Source: Chara braunii (Eukaryota; Streptophyta; Charophyceae; Charales; Characeae). Taken from it: a stretch of 40,903 bases of DNA. The first letter of the stretch is position 1. Every line of letters begins with the position of its first letter. Positions 1 through 8,929 of the stretch are shown here, piece after piece. The stretch is from positions 2,817,107-2,858,009 of the forward strand of contig BFEA01000157.1 of the NCBI GenBank assembly GCA_003427395.1, in the 5' to 3' direction. The notes below the pieces were generated by a model that saw only the letters and a list, made by a program, of their open reading frames with translations, searched no databases and was not told where the DNA came from. The translations under genes and the position numbers were made by a program.

Positions 1-95
1 CCCCCCCCCACCCCCAACGGGCAGCAGCGGCGAGCGCCACGTCGAAACGGTCGCTTTGAAATTGCTCGGGCCTGTGCGAAACCCGCCACCTCAAA

Positions 96-345
96 AACCT
101 GCAGTGTCTTGTGTCCGGACCTCTAGGCCATGTCCGGTGGGGGTGAAACGACACTAAAAAATCACCCCGTTATTTTTCGAGGGGCGGCCAGGACCCGATA
201 AACGTCCTGGGTTGCCCCCCTTTTTTTTTTTTTTTTTTGCCCCAGGGGCCTCCATCCGGACACGAGGACCAGACACCAGACACTGGACACCGGACTGTCT
301 GGAACCCAGTCCGGACGTCTGGACGGTTACCATGATCGTCAGATC
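96..345. repeat. Dispersed CCGGA/GTCTGGAC-rich repeat, copy 1
   Basis: This stretch is built from many short GTCCGGAC, CCGGAC and GTCTGGAC words arranged in both orientations around an 18-T run at about 221-238. The same vocabulary recurs at 29456-29606 and 34640-34870, each time next to an A or T tract, so I read it as a non-autonomous dispersed element. No coding potential was found in it. The first 95 bases begin with a C run and hold nothing I recognise. Confidence 0.5.
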
Positions 346-740
346 TTCTTTTCGCATTTGTATGGAGGATCTCACAGCTTGCTTCTCGACTGATGTTTGC
401 TCCGCTCAGGACCTCTCCGCTTGGTTTTTGAGGCTTAAGCGTTTTGCATGTGTTCCCATTGATCGAAACGTTTCGGATACTCTGGTTATCTGTCCTATCT
501 TCTATTCTCGCTTCCAGAAGATTACTTTTCATTGGAATAGTTCTTTCGTGCAATTTGAAGCTGATATGGAACTGTTACTTTGTGGCATGACGGCTGCTTT
601 TCAGGGGGCTGGTTTGCAGCGGATTGGCAAATGGGACACCAAGGGCTCCTTTGGCAGAGCTTTCATGCTGCCAAAACATAAAGACCTCCTGAGATGGCGC
701 CCTATTTCACCTACCTGTTCAGAGCCTACGCGCTTAGCCT
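314..740 (+). pseudogene. Reverse transcriptase relic (Penelope-like?), 5' part
   Basis: An open frame on the plus strand reads through 314-740 and ends in a motif PKHKDLLRWRPI followed by SEPTR, which resembles the fingers region of a reverse transcriptase just upstream of the palm. The frame stops at a long T tract. It resumes in the same order at 4292, after a duplicated target site, with RT motifs A, B and C following there. The two pieces are therefore one RT gene split by a LINE insertion. Assignment to Penelope-like elements is an inference from the later GVPMG and IDD motifs; it could be another unclassified RT family. No start codon or N-terminal end can be fixed, and the copy is not functional. 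Confidence 0.55.
725..740. repeat. Target-site duplication of LINE-A, left copy
   Basis: CCTACGCGCTTAGCCT here matches CCTACGCGCTTAACCT at 4292-4307 in 15 of 16 positions. The two copies flank the LINE and end the two halves of the interrupted reverse transcriptase reading frame. Confidence 0.85.
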
Positions 741-1439
741 TTTTTTTTTTTTTTTTTTTTTTCTAATCAGAACCTCTTGGTCCCGGCTACTGCCATTCTG
801 GGGAGCAACAGTCCGGTTCCTATTCCCCCGGCAAGTCAATATGGAATACTTAGGGAACTCACACACACTCCTCCCCATTATGGCTGGGAAGCCTGAGTGG
901 GCGGCATTGATTACTTCCTTGTGGAAGGATGTACCCCCTCTCACCCCTGCTTAAGTTAGCCTATGACACCTAATCTGGTAGGCCCTTGCTAATCTCTCTG
1001 GTCACAGTCCTGCTCCTCTCAGCTGCAATGCTGTCGGATCGGCGTGTTATGCTAGGGCAGTCTGGGACCTTGTGGATTTCTTAAACTCCTGTAACCTTGA
1101 CCCCTATTTGTCTTGCGCCTGTCCTAATCCTGTCGTTTTGTCTATTTGCCATGACCCTGCTCGTCTTGACTGTGTTTGGACTCTAAGTCTTGGACTCCGT
1201 CTAAGCCCTAAACCCTTGTCTTTTTAACTTCGTTCTGATTGTGTCCTTTAGGACTCGTCCATATTTTTAGCTTGTTTTCCTTATCCCTATGTGTGCGTTC
1301 TAATTAGAGTCTATTGTCCTACTTGGGGTAAATGCTATACTTCTTGGCATCCCAGAGAACCGCGGTTGTTCCACGTTGCAGTGTTTCCCATGTGCAATTA
1401 GTATTCCTTTTTTTCATTTTTTGGGTTATTTGGATTTAT

Positions 1440-2969
1440 CTAGGGAGTAGCATTAGTTAATGATTGATTTTGGTGGAGATTTTCTGGTATTATTTTGTCC
1501 CACAGTTTGAATTCTATACTTTGTCCATTGATAGCTGCTATTTTGCCTTTTGCAAGGAAGTTTGCCTCAATTTTTTGCTGGTGAATCTTTGCCTTGCCCT
1601 CGTCTTCCTTCATCTTGCTTTTGACCTTCCTCCATAGGGTCCAATATTCTGTTTCTACCTGCTGCTGAATGATTTCCCATGCCTCTTGATTATGCATCCT
1701 TTTTCCCTCCATTGTCTCTTGGCATCTTTTCTTCCATATGACCCATAATGTTGCTTTTCTGATTATCTTAAGGAAATTGGTTTCTAGGGGGGACCATTCC
1801 TTTGGGAAGTTGAATCCTAGGAGTATCAGTGTGTGGTTGTTTGTTAGAGTGGTATCTGTGATTGTTTCCATACCTCAGATACTCTTTGCCATATAGGTTC
1901 TATTATGGGGCACAGGAGGAAGCAGTGGTGCAGGTCCTCTGTTAATCCAAGGTTGCACTTTGTGCAGAGTTCGTTTAGTGGGCTTCTGTCTTCCTTTTTC
2001 CTTCTACTGTTTAGTCATTGATTTAATGGTAATGCTAAATATAGAATTAGCCATTGTAGGCTTCGGAATTTAGGTGGGTTTATGTACGCTAATGTTCTCC
2101 AAGGGATTGAGTTAAAGTTATGGGTTTCTACTTCCAGGTGTTTCCTCCATCTTTCCGCTATTATGGGATCTGGGTTTGCAGATCGACGTCTTAGTTTGTA
2201 GCCTAGTAGGTCCTCATTTTCCACTATTATTTTTCTTAAGTTGTTTTCTTTTACTGTGACTTGTGCTGAGGGTTCTTTTTTGATTTTGCTGTAGTCCGTT
2301 CCAGGTTCTTCTATTTCATGCATGGTGAATGCGTGCCAGTTATCAAAGCCCTCTACCCTACTATAGAATGCTAACACGTGCTCTTGTTGTGTTTCATTTG
2401 TCATTACTGCCCAATGCCCTGTGGTCCATTTTTCTTTCTTGTCTGAGGATTGGTATCCATTCTTGTGGGATGGCTATTATTAGCTCTTGTAGATTTTGCC
2501 TCAGTCGATGGCATCCCTTGAGTTGGTTTCGTAGCTGTTTTTCCTCCTTCCAGGTGTTTAGATCTTCGTCTCAGATATGTTTGATTTGCCATACTCCTTT
2601 TTCCAGCCATGTACCCCATCTTGTGTCCTTTGTGGTGAGAGTCAAGGGGTTCTCTTCTGTGTTGGTTATCCAGGGGTTGCAGAAGAGTGGTTGCCTAAGT
2701 ATTTTTTCCTTTTTTGTGGTCTCGCAACTTTAGTTGAGAAGATTTCCCTCCAGGCCTTGAGAATCCCTTTCCAGAATCTTATCCTTGATTCATTTCTTGG
2801 AATCTCTTTGTTGCCTTTCATTGACCAGGATTTGCTCATTATCCAGATTTGGGTGGGAGGGTCCAGCACTCCTGGTCCGCCCTGTTTTTTTTTTCCTGGT
2901 GATGTATTGCCAGGGTACTTTCGTTATGAAGTGCTGCTTGGAGGCATCCCCGGTCCAGAGGTATGCTGC
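1440..2969 (-). pseudogene. LINE-A ORF2 C-terminal region (broken)
   Basis: Read on the minus strand, frames 2666-2869, 2404-2619, 2015-2404 and 1440-1871 follow each other. They match the C-terminal half of the ORF2 proteins encoded at 31974-33771 and 22737-23435 in this window. Shared landmarks are YLWTGD near 2950, AWREIFSTK near 2690, SLQWLILYLALPLNQ near 2030-2060 and LWVIWKKRCQETMEG near 1740. The zinc-knuckle segment expected between 2014 and 1872 is broken by frameshifts. Several stops separate the frames, so this is a relic. Confidence 0.75.
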
Positions 2970-2980
2970 CGCTTTCTTTT

Positions 2981-3324
2981 TTTTTTTTTTTTTTATTTTT
3001 TTTTAACAAGACAGACACTGAAACTGTCTTGATGATGCTGTGAGCATTCACCACTAGCAGCTCAGCTACTGGCTCCAGTCTATTGGTGGGGAGCTGCACC
3101 TGCTGGAAAACGGGTCCAGCGTCCCTCATACAACTGATACGATTGATGCTGGTACATGATCAGGAAAACAGGAAATGAAATGGAAGGGGAGAACTGCCTC
3201 TTCAGCCAGAATTGGCCGCCAGATACCCGTTGTTTTGCTAGCAGTATTATCTCCTCTTTCCTTTGTAGATGTGCTATGGCTACATTTTGTTTCAAAATCA
3301 GATCTTTCAAACCTTTTCTTCCTA
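2981..3324 (-). mobile_element. Tailed insert nested in LINE-A (SINE-like or processed transcript)
   Basis: A 344-bp segment interrupts the LINE-A reading frame just before YLWTGD. Its minus-strand 3' end is an A-rich tail (T-rich at 2981-3003), and CTTTCTTTT flanks both sides (2972-2980 and 3325-3333), as expected for LINE-mobilised sequence. A core near 3088-3124 (GGAGCTGCACCTGCT and GGGTCCAGCGTCCC) is shared with 15688-15731. No tRNA-like A and B boxes were found, so it may be a processed cDNA rather than a tRNA-derived SINE. Confidence 0.6.
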
Positions 3325-3342
3325 CTTTCTTTTAGATGTCTT

Positions 3343-4290
3343 TTACATGTTGTGATCAGGGGTCCAGAATGCAGCCACGTACCACATCACTGCAAAAATG
3401 GAGGAATTGAGTATTAGGGCCCTGCCATGAAGGGAAGTGTGAATTTTCCCCCAGGAACTTAACTTATTGGTCATTTTAGCTAGTAGACTGGGGTCCGTTT
3501 CTGTTGCTGCTCCTCGTTCCGTCATCAAGATTCCTAGAAGCCTCAAGGGGTCCTTGGGGTCGATCCATAACATTCCTTCGGGTGTGTTTCGAGGGGGATC
3601 TATGTTATCATCCGTTAGCCACCATCCTACTGTCTTTTGCCAGTTCATGCGCATTTCATAGGCTAGTTGGAAAGTTTGCATAGCTCGAGTGAGGGCTTCG
3701 AAGGAAGAGTTGGATGCTGTGATTAAAACCGTTAGGTCATCTGCAAAGAGAATTGTATATAGTGGGGGTTCTTAGGGTCTTCTGAGGGGTTTGCGCGTTT
3801 TTGTATCGATGGGTCTTTCCTTATGAAGGAGGCTATCGCTTCCAATATGAATAGGAAGATTGGGGCCGCCAAAGGATCTCCTTGCCTCACCGACCTAGAC
3901 ATTTTGTAGGACTTCGAGATGTGCCCATTTACTTGGACCGTGCCATGCGCATCATTGTAGAGGACTTTAACCCATTTTCTGAAGTTCGGGCCAACTCCCA
4001 TCTTTTCCATGCATTGTTGAAGGAAATCCCAATTCACTTGGTTGTATGCCTTTTTAAAGCCTGTTTGGTCTATGTGAATTTTGAAAGCATCTTTTGGTGA
4101 TTTTCTTTATTTTGTTGGCGAGAAGTTTTGCTAGGATCTTATAAGCCACTGTTAGGAGGGTGATGGGTCTGTAATTCTTAATGTCTGCAGGATCACCTTT
4201 CTTATATAGTAGCGTAACTATTCCTGTACTGAAGAATTTTCCTAGTCCCTCTTTTGACCATGCCGATCTTGCGAAGTTGCAGTAGTCATC
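3343..4290 (-). pseudogene. LINE-A reverse transcriptase domain (broken)
   Basis: On the minus strand the frames 4054-4290, 3732-4037 and 3343-3681 carry the RT domain in order. First comes LYKKGDPADIKNYRPITLL, a LINE fingers signature, followed by FLQQCMEKMGVGPNFRKW. Next is SVRQGDPLAAPIFLF, motif B with the intact QGDPL. The thumb-side segment RMNWQKTVGWWL comes last. The catalytic FxDD of motif C falls in a frameshifted gap around 3690-3730. The domain starts abruptly at 4290 because the element is 5'-truncated. It is the same family as the RT at 30971-31760. Confidence 0.85.
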
Positions 4291-4291
4291 T

Positions 4292-4901
4292 CCTACGCGC
4301 TTAACCTGCTCGAGAGTCGCGCGGGCTTTGAACTGTTTGCTTTTCAGGCTTCCTACCAGGCTCAGTTTCAATCTTAGGGCCACTGACCAGCTTGGGTTTA
4401 GGTTGCGAGATATGGAGCGAGAGTATTCCGGGTGTGCTTGATCTCGTCTCTGGGTCTTTTGATGTTAAAGATATGTTTGCGTCCCTGCCCCATGCAGACA
4501 TCCTTCATTCTGTGGACTGGTTGTTGGCCACATACGTCCGGACTGGGTATGAAGTGGTGAACGTCGCAAAGAGGGGGAATCCAGTGTATCTGTCTTTTGG
4601 GGCTAAGAGGAAGGAGTGTCTCTTTCTCAGCTTCCAAATGATTACGGACATGGTTGTTTTTTATCTGCACTATACGTTCGTGTGGTCGGCAAAAGTTCTT
4701 CTGAAGCAGGTTATTGGAGTTCCCATGGGAAAATTATCCCGCTGTTCGATTGCGTGTCTGTCTTCATGGGCTGAATGTCTCTTTTTGGGTAGTTTAGGCA
4801 TTGATAGGTGCCTCGTTTTTGGTTTCCGGATTATAGACGATGTCAGCATTTTTGTGGCCGTCGTAGGGCAACTGGCCTATTTTAGCCTTCTGTTTTTTTG
4901 A
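4292..4901 (+). pseudogene. Reverse transcriptase relic (Penelope-like?), 3' part
   Basis: This is the continuation of the RT begun at 314-740, restarting after the duplicated target site. The frame from 4292 reads ARALN, a stretch typical of the RT finger-palm junction, and then RLRDMERE. A small frameshift near 4430 brings in the catalytic palm: motif A SFDVKDMFASLPH (near 4450-4490), motif B QVIGVPMGK (near 4710-4735) and motif C RIIDDVSIFV (near 4825-4860). The Asp of motif A and the Asp pair of motif C are visible. The PMG motif B and the IDD motif C set it apart from the LINE family here. Homology fades after 4901. Confidence 0.65.
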
Positions 4902-5640
4902 GGGGCTATCTGCTTTAGCCCCATTGACATATTCTTCCTCGGCATTAGGCCTGGTACCCACCTCTTTTCAATTTTCGCATGATCCAGGCCTGGACCCGTG
5001 ATTGTGCAGTCTCCAGTTCGCAATATGCCTCTGTTTCGATCCTTTTTACACACCTGGTGCGGATTTTCGTTTGGTTCATTAACACGCTCTGTCGACTCTG
5101 CCCTGAGCTTCGGGGCTTCAGGGGCTGTAAGGGCAATTCGTACTTTGGCACCCGTGACAGTTTCTGCGACACATATTGTTTTGCAGGTGCAAGCACAGTA
5201 TATCTTTGCCACGGGAGCAACATTGATCCTCATGCTCACCTTGCTGGTGTGCGTTGTGCTGTCCGTCATCTTCGTCTTCGTCTTCATCTTCGGTTGGTTT
5301 TGCTGACATTGCCGTCGCTTTCATGGCGGCGCCAGTTGTGGCGACGCAGTGGCTACTACGCTGAGCTGGTCCCGAACGTGTGAGTGGCTTCGATTTCCAC
5401 CAGACAGATTTGCTGTGTTTTTGCTGTGTTCTCCTCTTTGTGTTTTCTGGTGCAGGTTGCCGGTGATATGCAGCCAACGGTGGATCTGCTGTTGAAACGT
5501 GCTCCTCCGACGATCGGGAGCGCCCTCGTCCATTTCTTTACGTCACCGGGATTCTGTGGGACCTTCCATGTGTATTTTCCTTCTCTCCACTCTCATAATA
5601 GATGATGGGGGCGGTTGTACCAGTAGTTGGCCGAGAGTCG
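4902..5640. other. Stretch after the RT relic, with a possible 76-bp intron
   Basis: No recognisable gene remains here. A GTGAGT donor at 5380 and a strong pyrimidine-rich acceptor ending in GCAG at 5455 could bound a 76-bp intron, with short open frames on both sides. The last of these is at 5456-5605 and is not similar to any family I know. It may be the tail of the RT element or an unrelated decayed gene. Confidence 0.3.
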
Positions 5641-5653
5641 GTGTAGGATGTAG

Positions 5654-5660
5654 TATATAA
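5654..5660 (+). promoter_or_regulatory. Possible TATA box
   Basis: TATATAA is followed by AGAGGCAGG in a GC-richer context. The TATA boxes of the two LTRs in this window are also followed by a GAGGCAG word, so this may belong to an LTR-like promoter. The downstream transcript is unknown. Confidence 0.3.
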
Positions 5661-5934
5661 AGAGGCAGGCTGTAGGAATAGACTCCATCAGTTTGAGCGT
5701 GGTGTGTTGGTTCGGATCCTCATGATGAGGCTGCGTGCGGGGTAGTCGAAACAAGTAGAGGAGAGGCCAAGTGGATTGTCGGGTGAGTGTTTTGGTGGAT
5801 ACTCATTACTTGTGTATCGACCGTGTTTTTCATTGGTGGATATTTTGATCGATGACTTTGGGTTTGGTTTTTGCTCAATTTGCGTGCGTAATAGGATGTC
5901 TTTATGGGTGGATGATTTGATTGCCATTCTTGCG

Positions 5935-6085
5935 CAGAAACTGATTTTGCTGGTCAGTTCCTTCACTACACACGGGGATGTGGGCAGCTGCCGCTTAACC
6001 ACAATCAACGTGGGCAGCCTTGTACGTGCGAGGCATAGTAGAAGAGGAGCTGGAGCTGGTGCCCCAAAGAAACCCCAGCTAAACA
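5935..6085 (+). pseudogene. Exon-like fragment, relative of the one at 34936-35064
   Basis: After a good 3' splice acceptor (GCTGGTCAG at about 5957) comes a stretch that closely matches, on the opposite strand, the exon at 34936-35064. Both carry ACACACGGGG, then a GGGCAGCT word, then GAGCCTTGTACG or its one-base variant, and then GAGGCA. The shared protein string is SLVRxRHS. The copy here needs a one-base shift to follow the other one, so it is probably a decayed gene fragment. Function unknown. Confidence 0.4.
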
Positions 6086-6210
6086 CAGTTCTAAATGGTT
6101 CTATTATGATTCATGTTGCTTGCTAAAGAGGTGAGATTCTTTAATTGTTGGGCTGGCTCAACTCGAATCTACTCATCTCGGTGGAATACGGCCTGTTGTG
6201 GTGGAAATTT

Positions 6211-6212
<2 letters not shown>

Positions 6213-6260
<48 letters not shown>
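6213..6260. repeat. (AC)n microsatellite
   Basis: About 24 uninterrupted AC units sit just downstream of the last visible exon of the minus-strand gene. Confidence 0.95.
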
Positions 6261-6262
<2 letters not shown>

Positions 6263-6343
6263 GAAAAGTGCTCATTATCATTATGTACTAACATGCATTG
6301 ATATTTTATTGTGGATGTACATATGAGGGTACCATAAACTTAC

Positions 6344-6519
6344 ATTCTGGAAGGCAACTGCTCTGCCTGCAACACTGTTGCGATCCTCGGTAAAGAAAAG
6401 TGATGGAATGCCAGTAGCAGCGTAAGTGCCATCCGTTTTATCCAACACATTCATAGCATCGCCCATGAACTGAAAGAAAACCATTAAATTCTCCTCCAAA
6501 TCCTCCCCCGGCAGAACTT
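6344..6519 (-). CDS. Exon 6 of the LamG/IPT gene
   Basis: The exon follows a pyrimidine-rich acceptor ending in GCAAG (next to 6519) and ends at a consensus donor GTAAGT (6343-6338). It encodes about 58 residues, including GEDLEENLMVFFQF, a TGIPSLFF stretch and SVAGRAVAFQN. That last string resembles the opening strand of LamG-like jellyroll domains, so a second LamG module may begin here and continue in an exon outside the window. Entry phase 1 matches exon 5 and exit phase is 0. A second acceptor (TTTCTTTCAG at 6470) would give a shorter 126-nt exon but would break phase with exon 5, so I prefer the longer form. Confidence 0.65.
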
Positions 6520-6655
6520 CTTGCATCAGAAACACAGATGAACAGATATTGTCACAACAAGAAACGACAAATGGTCCAGCAGCCCCATGTGCAACTCCAA
6601 CCCAGAAAGACAAAGAGATCCACCCCTAGAGACGACATGTAGCCCAATGAAGTCC

Positions 6656-6784
6656 TAAGGGTGTACCCACACTAGCACTATCTTAAATGTATATTCTGAC
6701 CGCATTTGAGCCCAGACCTACATCTAGCTCACCGCAATTACGTCCAGAAACAAGTAAAAAAGTCCTAGTGTGAGTATGCTCTAA
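6656..6784. mobile_element. MITE-like foldback element, family 2 copy 1
   Basis: The ends are inverted and similar: AAGGGTGTACCCACACTAG on the left, and on the right the complement of a sequence close to AGAGCATACTCACACTAG. The interior (TTAAATGTAT, ATTCTGACCGCATTT, CCGCAATTA) is shared with 7455-7560. It is short and has no ORF. The target-site duplication is not clear. It lies in the intron between exons 5 and 6. Confidence 0.55.
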
Positions 6785-7097
6785 CTCCTAGAGATAGTTT
6801 ACTACATTATGGTTGCGAAAAATGCGCAGGGCATGTTCGCAAATCAATATGCAGTGATTGAAAGTCTTTGAGTACACAAGTTTTGTCCTATCCTACATAA
6901 CAGGACACAAATCACTTTTATCCTTTTTTTTTTTTTTTCACTGTTATGTTATCAATTGTCATGGAATTGCTGATGCATTATAGTAAAGGCATTCCCAAGA
7001 CAAGAAATTTGAGCTGACAAAACAACTCTCTAAGTTGAGATATTGACTACTGCTCCCTTAAACCCCCAGTCCATGTGAACATAAGTAGTGTTCTTAC

Positions 7098-7181
7098 CGG
7101 TATATGCGGTAAGAGGATTTCGGTTTGGGCCTGCACAGGTAACAAAAGCGGCAGGCCACTTTGGAAACGCGCAGTTGCAGG
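7098..7181 (-). CDS. Exon 5 of the LamG/IPT gene (84 nt, Cys-rich)
   Basis: This small exon lies between an acceptor ending in GCAAG (next to 7181) and the donor GTAAGA (7097-7092). It is phase 1 at both ends, matching exons 4 and 6. It encodes about 28 residues with three cysteines, including CNCAFPKWPAAF and VTCAGPNRNP. It follows the IPT/TIG domain directly, so it is likely an inter-domain linker or a small disulphide-bonded segment. It is too short to be called from homology. The support is two splice sites plus phase fit. Confidence 0.55.
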
Positions 7182-7454
7182 CTTGCAAGTCTTATCAACT
7201 TAGGCTCATATGAACTGGCAGTTTAAAATTAGCATGAAGCCTTTTTCTGCATGTACACTTCAATATATAAAGGCAAACAATACATACAGACAAAGTGGGC
7301 CCAACTTAACACCCCAGGAAGGGGGGCATGCGGGAAAGTGGAGCACGTTGGACATATGGGACAAGGCCCAGGGCATGGCCCGGGGACAGTATCACTGACT
7401 CTGACCTTGCCAAAGAGCTTTACAATTGCAAATGTTCACAAAATGAATGACAGC

Positions 7455-7560
7455 TTAGGGCGTGCTCACACTAGCTCTAGCTTAAATGTATCTGACGGAT
7501 TCTGACCGCATTTACAGCCAGACCCGGATGTATATGACCGCAATTATGAGTACGCCCTTG
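7455..7560. mobile_element. MITE-like foldback element, family 2 copy 2
   Basis: It begins TTAGGGCGTGCTCACACTAG and ends with the complement of AAGGGCGTACTCA. Its middle shares TTAAATGTAT, GATTCTGACCGCATTT and GACCGCAATTA with 6656-6784, allowing a few small gaps. It lies in the intron between exons 4 and 5, 800 bp from its sister copy. Confidence 0.55.
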
Positions 7561-7894
7561 GAGTCCTGTTCTTGGTTACCAGCTGAGCCGCTTGGGCTGC
7601 CTCTGGCTGGCGGGGTGGCTGGCCGAGCCAGTCCCGGGCAAGGTACCAGGCAGCCCCAGTGCCAATAACAAAATTTAAAAGAATAAAAAAAGCTTTAGGG
7701 ATAGAGTACATTATGCCAAAAAAAAGATAAAAGATAAAAGAATATGTTGTGCAAAGAAAAGGAAAAAAAAGAAGACAAGAAATTTGAAGAAAAAGAATAT
7801 GTTATGCAGAATTGCAGATCAAACCGCCTTTGGCTGAGGGTCTCTCCAAAATTCCTTATTAAATTGGAAGTAAGTCCAAGTAACAAGGAAACCG

Positions 7895-7926
<32 letters not shown>

Positions 7927-8106
7927 ATGGCACACCCCTCTGAACCCCGTTTATTCCCCCAGACCCCAAAGGTGAGACCACCAAATTCAAAGACAAGGCT
8001 GAATTCCGGCACACCTCAGCAGGCGCAGCAACGCATCCAGCATGAGCTAAACAAAAATAAAAAAATTCACTTTTCGCCAGTTTTTGGCTTGTGCGGGTAA
8101 CCCAGC

Positions 8107-8220
8107 GAGGCAGGTCTGGGCTGCTGGGGCCCGAGTGTCCCAGGGAGGCAGGTCTGGGCTGCCGGGGCCCGAGTGACCGAGGGAGGCGGGTCTGGGCTGC
8201 CGGGGTCAGGGTGGCCCCGT
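8107..8220. repeat. 38-bp tandem repeat, three units
   Basis: Three direct units of 38 bp start at 8107, 8145 and 8183 and share GAGGCAGGTCTGGGCTGC (GAGGCGGG in the third). The array is GC-rich, unlike its surroundings. The neighbourhood 7680-8060 is A-rich with a long A run at 7895-7924 and no gene. Confidence 0.8.
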
Positions 8221-8289
8221 GTGGCAGGTGGGCCTGGGCGACCTGGTAGCCTATGTCCTGTTCGATTAGAATTCCTCTGGCAATTCAGC

Positions 8290-8505
8290 ATGACATTGTG
8301 ATTTTCTTTTTTTCTTTTCCCTCCCTCTCTTTGTTCTTTCTTTCTTTCAACAAGGCGATGGCCTTGAGACATAGTCATTGAGCTGACAGGCCCCAGGTAA
8401 TTTAGAAGCATTTGGTTCCATTCACCTCGAGTTCCATCATCTGGATTTGAACTTGGGTCCGTATTTCAACAGTTCATGGGTGTACTGACTGAGCTAGGCT
8501 CGTTA
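8290..8505 (-). mobile_element. tRNA-derived SINE-like repeat
   Basis: Read on the minus strand from about 8505, it has an A-box-like TAGCTCAGTCAGTA and, about 40 nt later, a B-box-like AGTTCAAATCC. Together these mimic an internal RNA polymerase III promoter. No good cloverleaf can be folded. The unit ends in an A- and GA-rich tail at about 8347-8290. The structure fits a SINE with a decayed tRNA head better than a tRNA gene. Confidence 0.5.
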
Positions 8506-8793
8506 GTAACATTTTCATTTCCAGAACGTGTCAGAGTAACCCCACACAAAACTGCTTTATCATCTCGCTTTGCACGTGCATGGAGGAGTGTGCCAAGGAA
8601 CGTTTCAATGTGGCATGTCACATGTGCATAATATGATGCATGCCTTTAATGCATGCACAACACCTGAGAAAGACTTTCATCAGGAGATAACGGAAGCTGA
8701 AGGTACGGCAAGGCATGTCCTATGTCCTTGTGTGTCCACATTACATGCGAGCGGGAGAGAAAAAAAAGTGGATGTAGCAAAAGGTGTACTCAC

Positions 8794-8926
8794 ACTCGAT
8801 CTCCCAGTCAAATTTCCCAACGTTTGCGCCTCCATTTCCGACCTGCAGGATTGCCTTCGTGGGGTGTGAGAAAGGCGGTGTGATCGACTCCAAGCGTGTG
8901 CTGCCGAGGAACATTGTACTATTGGC
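8794..8926 (-). CDS. Exon 4 of the LamG/IPT gene (IPT/TIG second half)
   Basis: The exon follows an AG at 8928-8927 (acceptor ending ATGCAG) and ends at a consensus donor GTGAGT (8793-8788). It encodes about 44 residues with STRLESITPPFSHP and LQVGNGGANVG. This is the typical back half of an IPT/TIG immunoglobulin-like fold, where a conserved ST-L-TPP turn is followed by a strand with an xNGG or SNDG motif. Entry phase 0 matches exon 3 and exit phase 1 matches exon 5. An earlier AG at about 8951 (TTTTCTCAG) is a stronger acceptor by eye but would shift the frame. Confidence 0.7.
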
Positions 8927-8929
8927 CTG

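Larger units (their letters stand above)
741..4291 (-). mobile_element. LINE-A, 5'-truncated non-LTR retrotransposon
   Basis: The element lies on the minus strand, with its 5' truncation at 4291 inside the RT domain and its poly-A tail (read as T on this strand) at 741-762. Next to the tail is the family's roughly 220-bp 3' unit (763-960), which includes the words CCGGTTCCTATTCCCCC and ATTGATTACTTCC. The same unit recurs in this window at 12565-12770, 16543-16750, 19125-19330 and 34297-34510. A 3' UTR of about 480 bp (961-1440) separates the unit from the ORF2 remains. A 16-bp target-site duplication with one mismatch flanks the element, which supports target-primed reverse transcription. Stops and frameshifts throughout mark it as dead. 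Confidence 0.85.

Noticed and set aside
2577-3032. Plus-strand open frame of 151 codons across LINE-A
   Set aside because: It is antisense to the LINE ORF2 remains, which show clear family similarity on the minus strand.
5118-5477. Minus-strand frame with an acidic DEDEDED run
   Set aside because: It is the complement of a TCTTCG-type repeat and has no domain, start context or splice logic.
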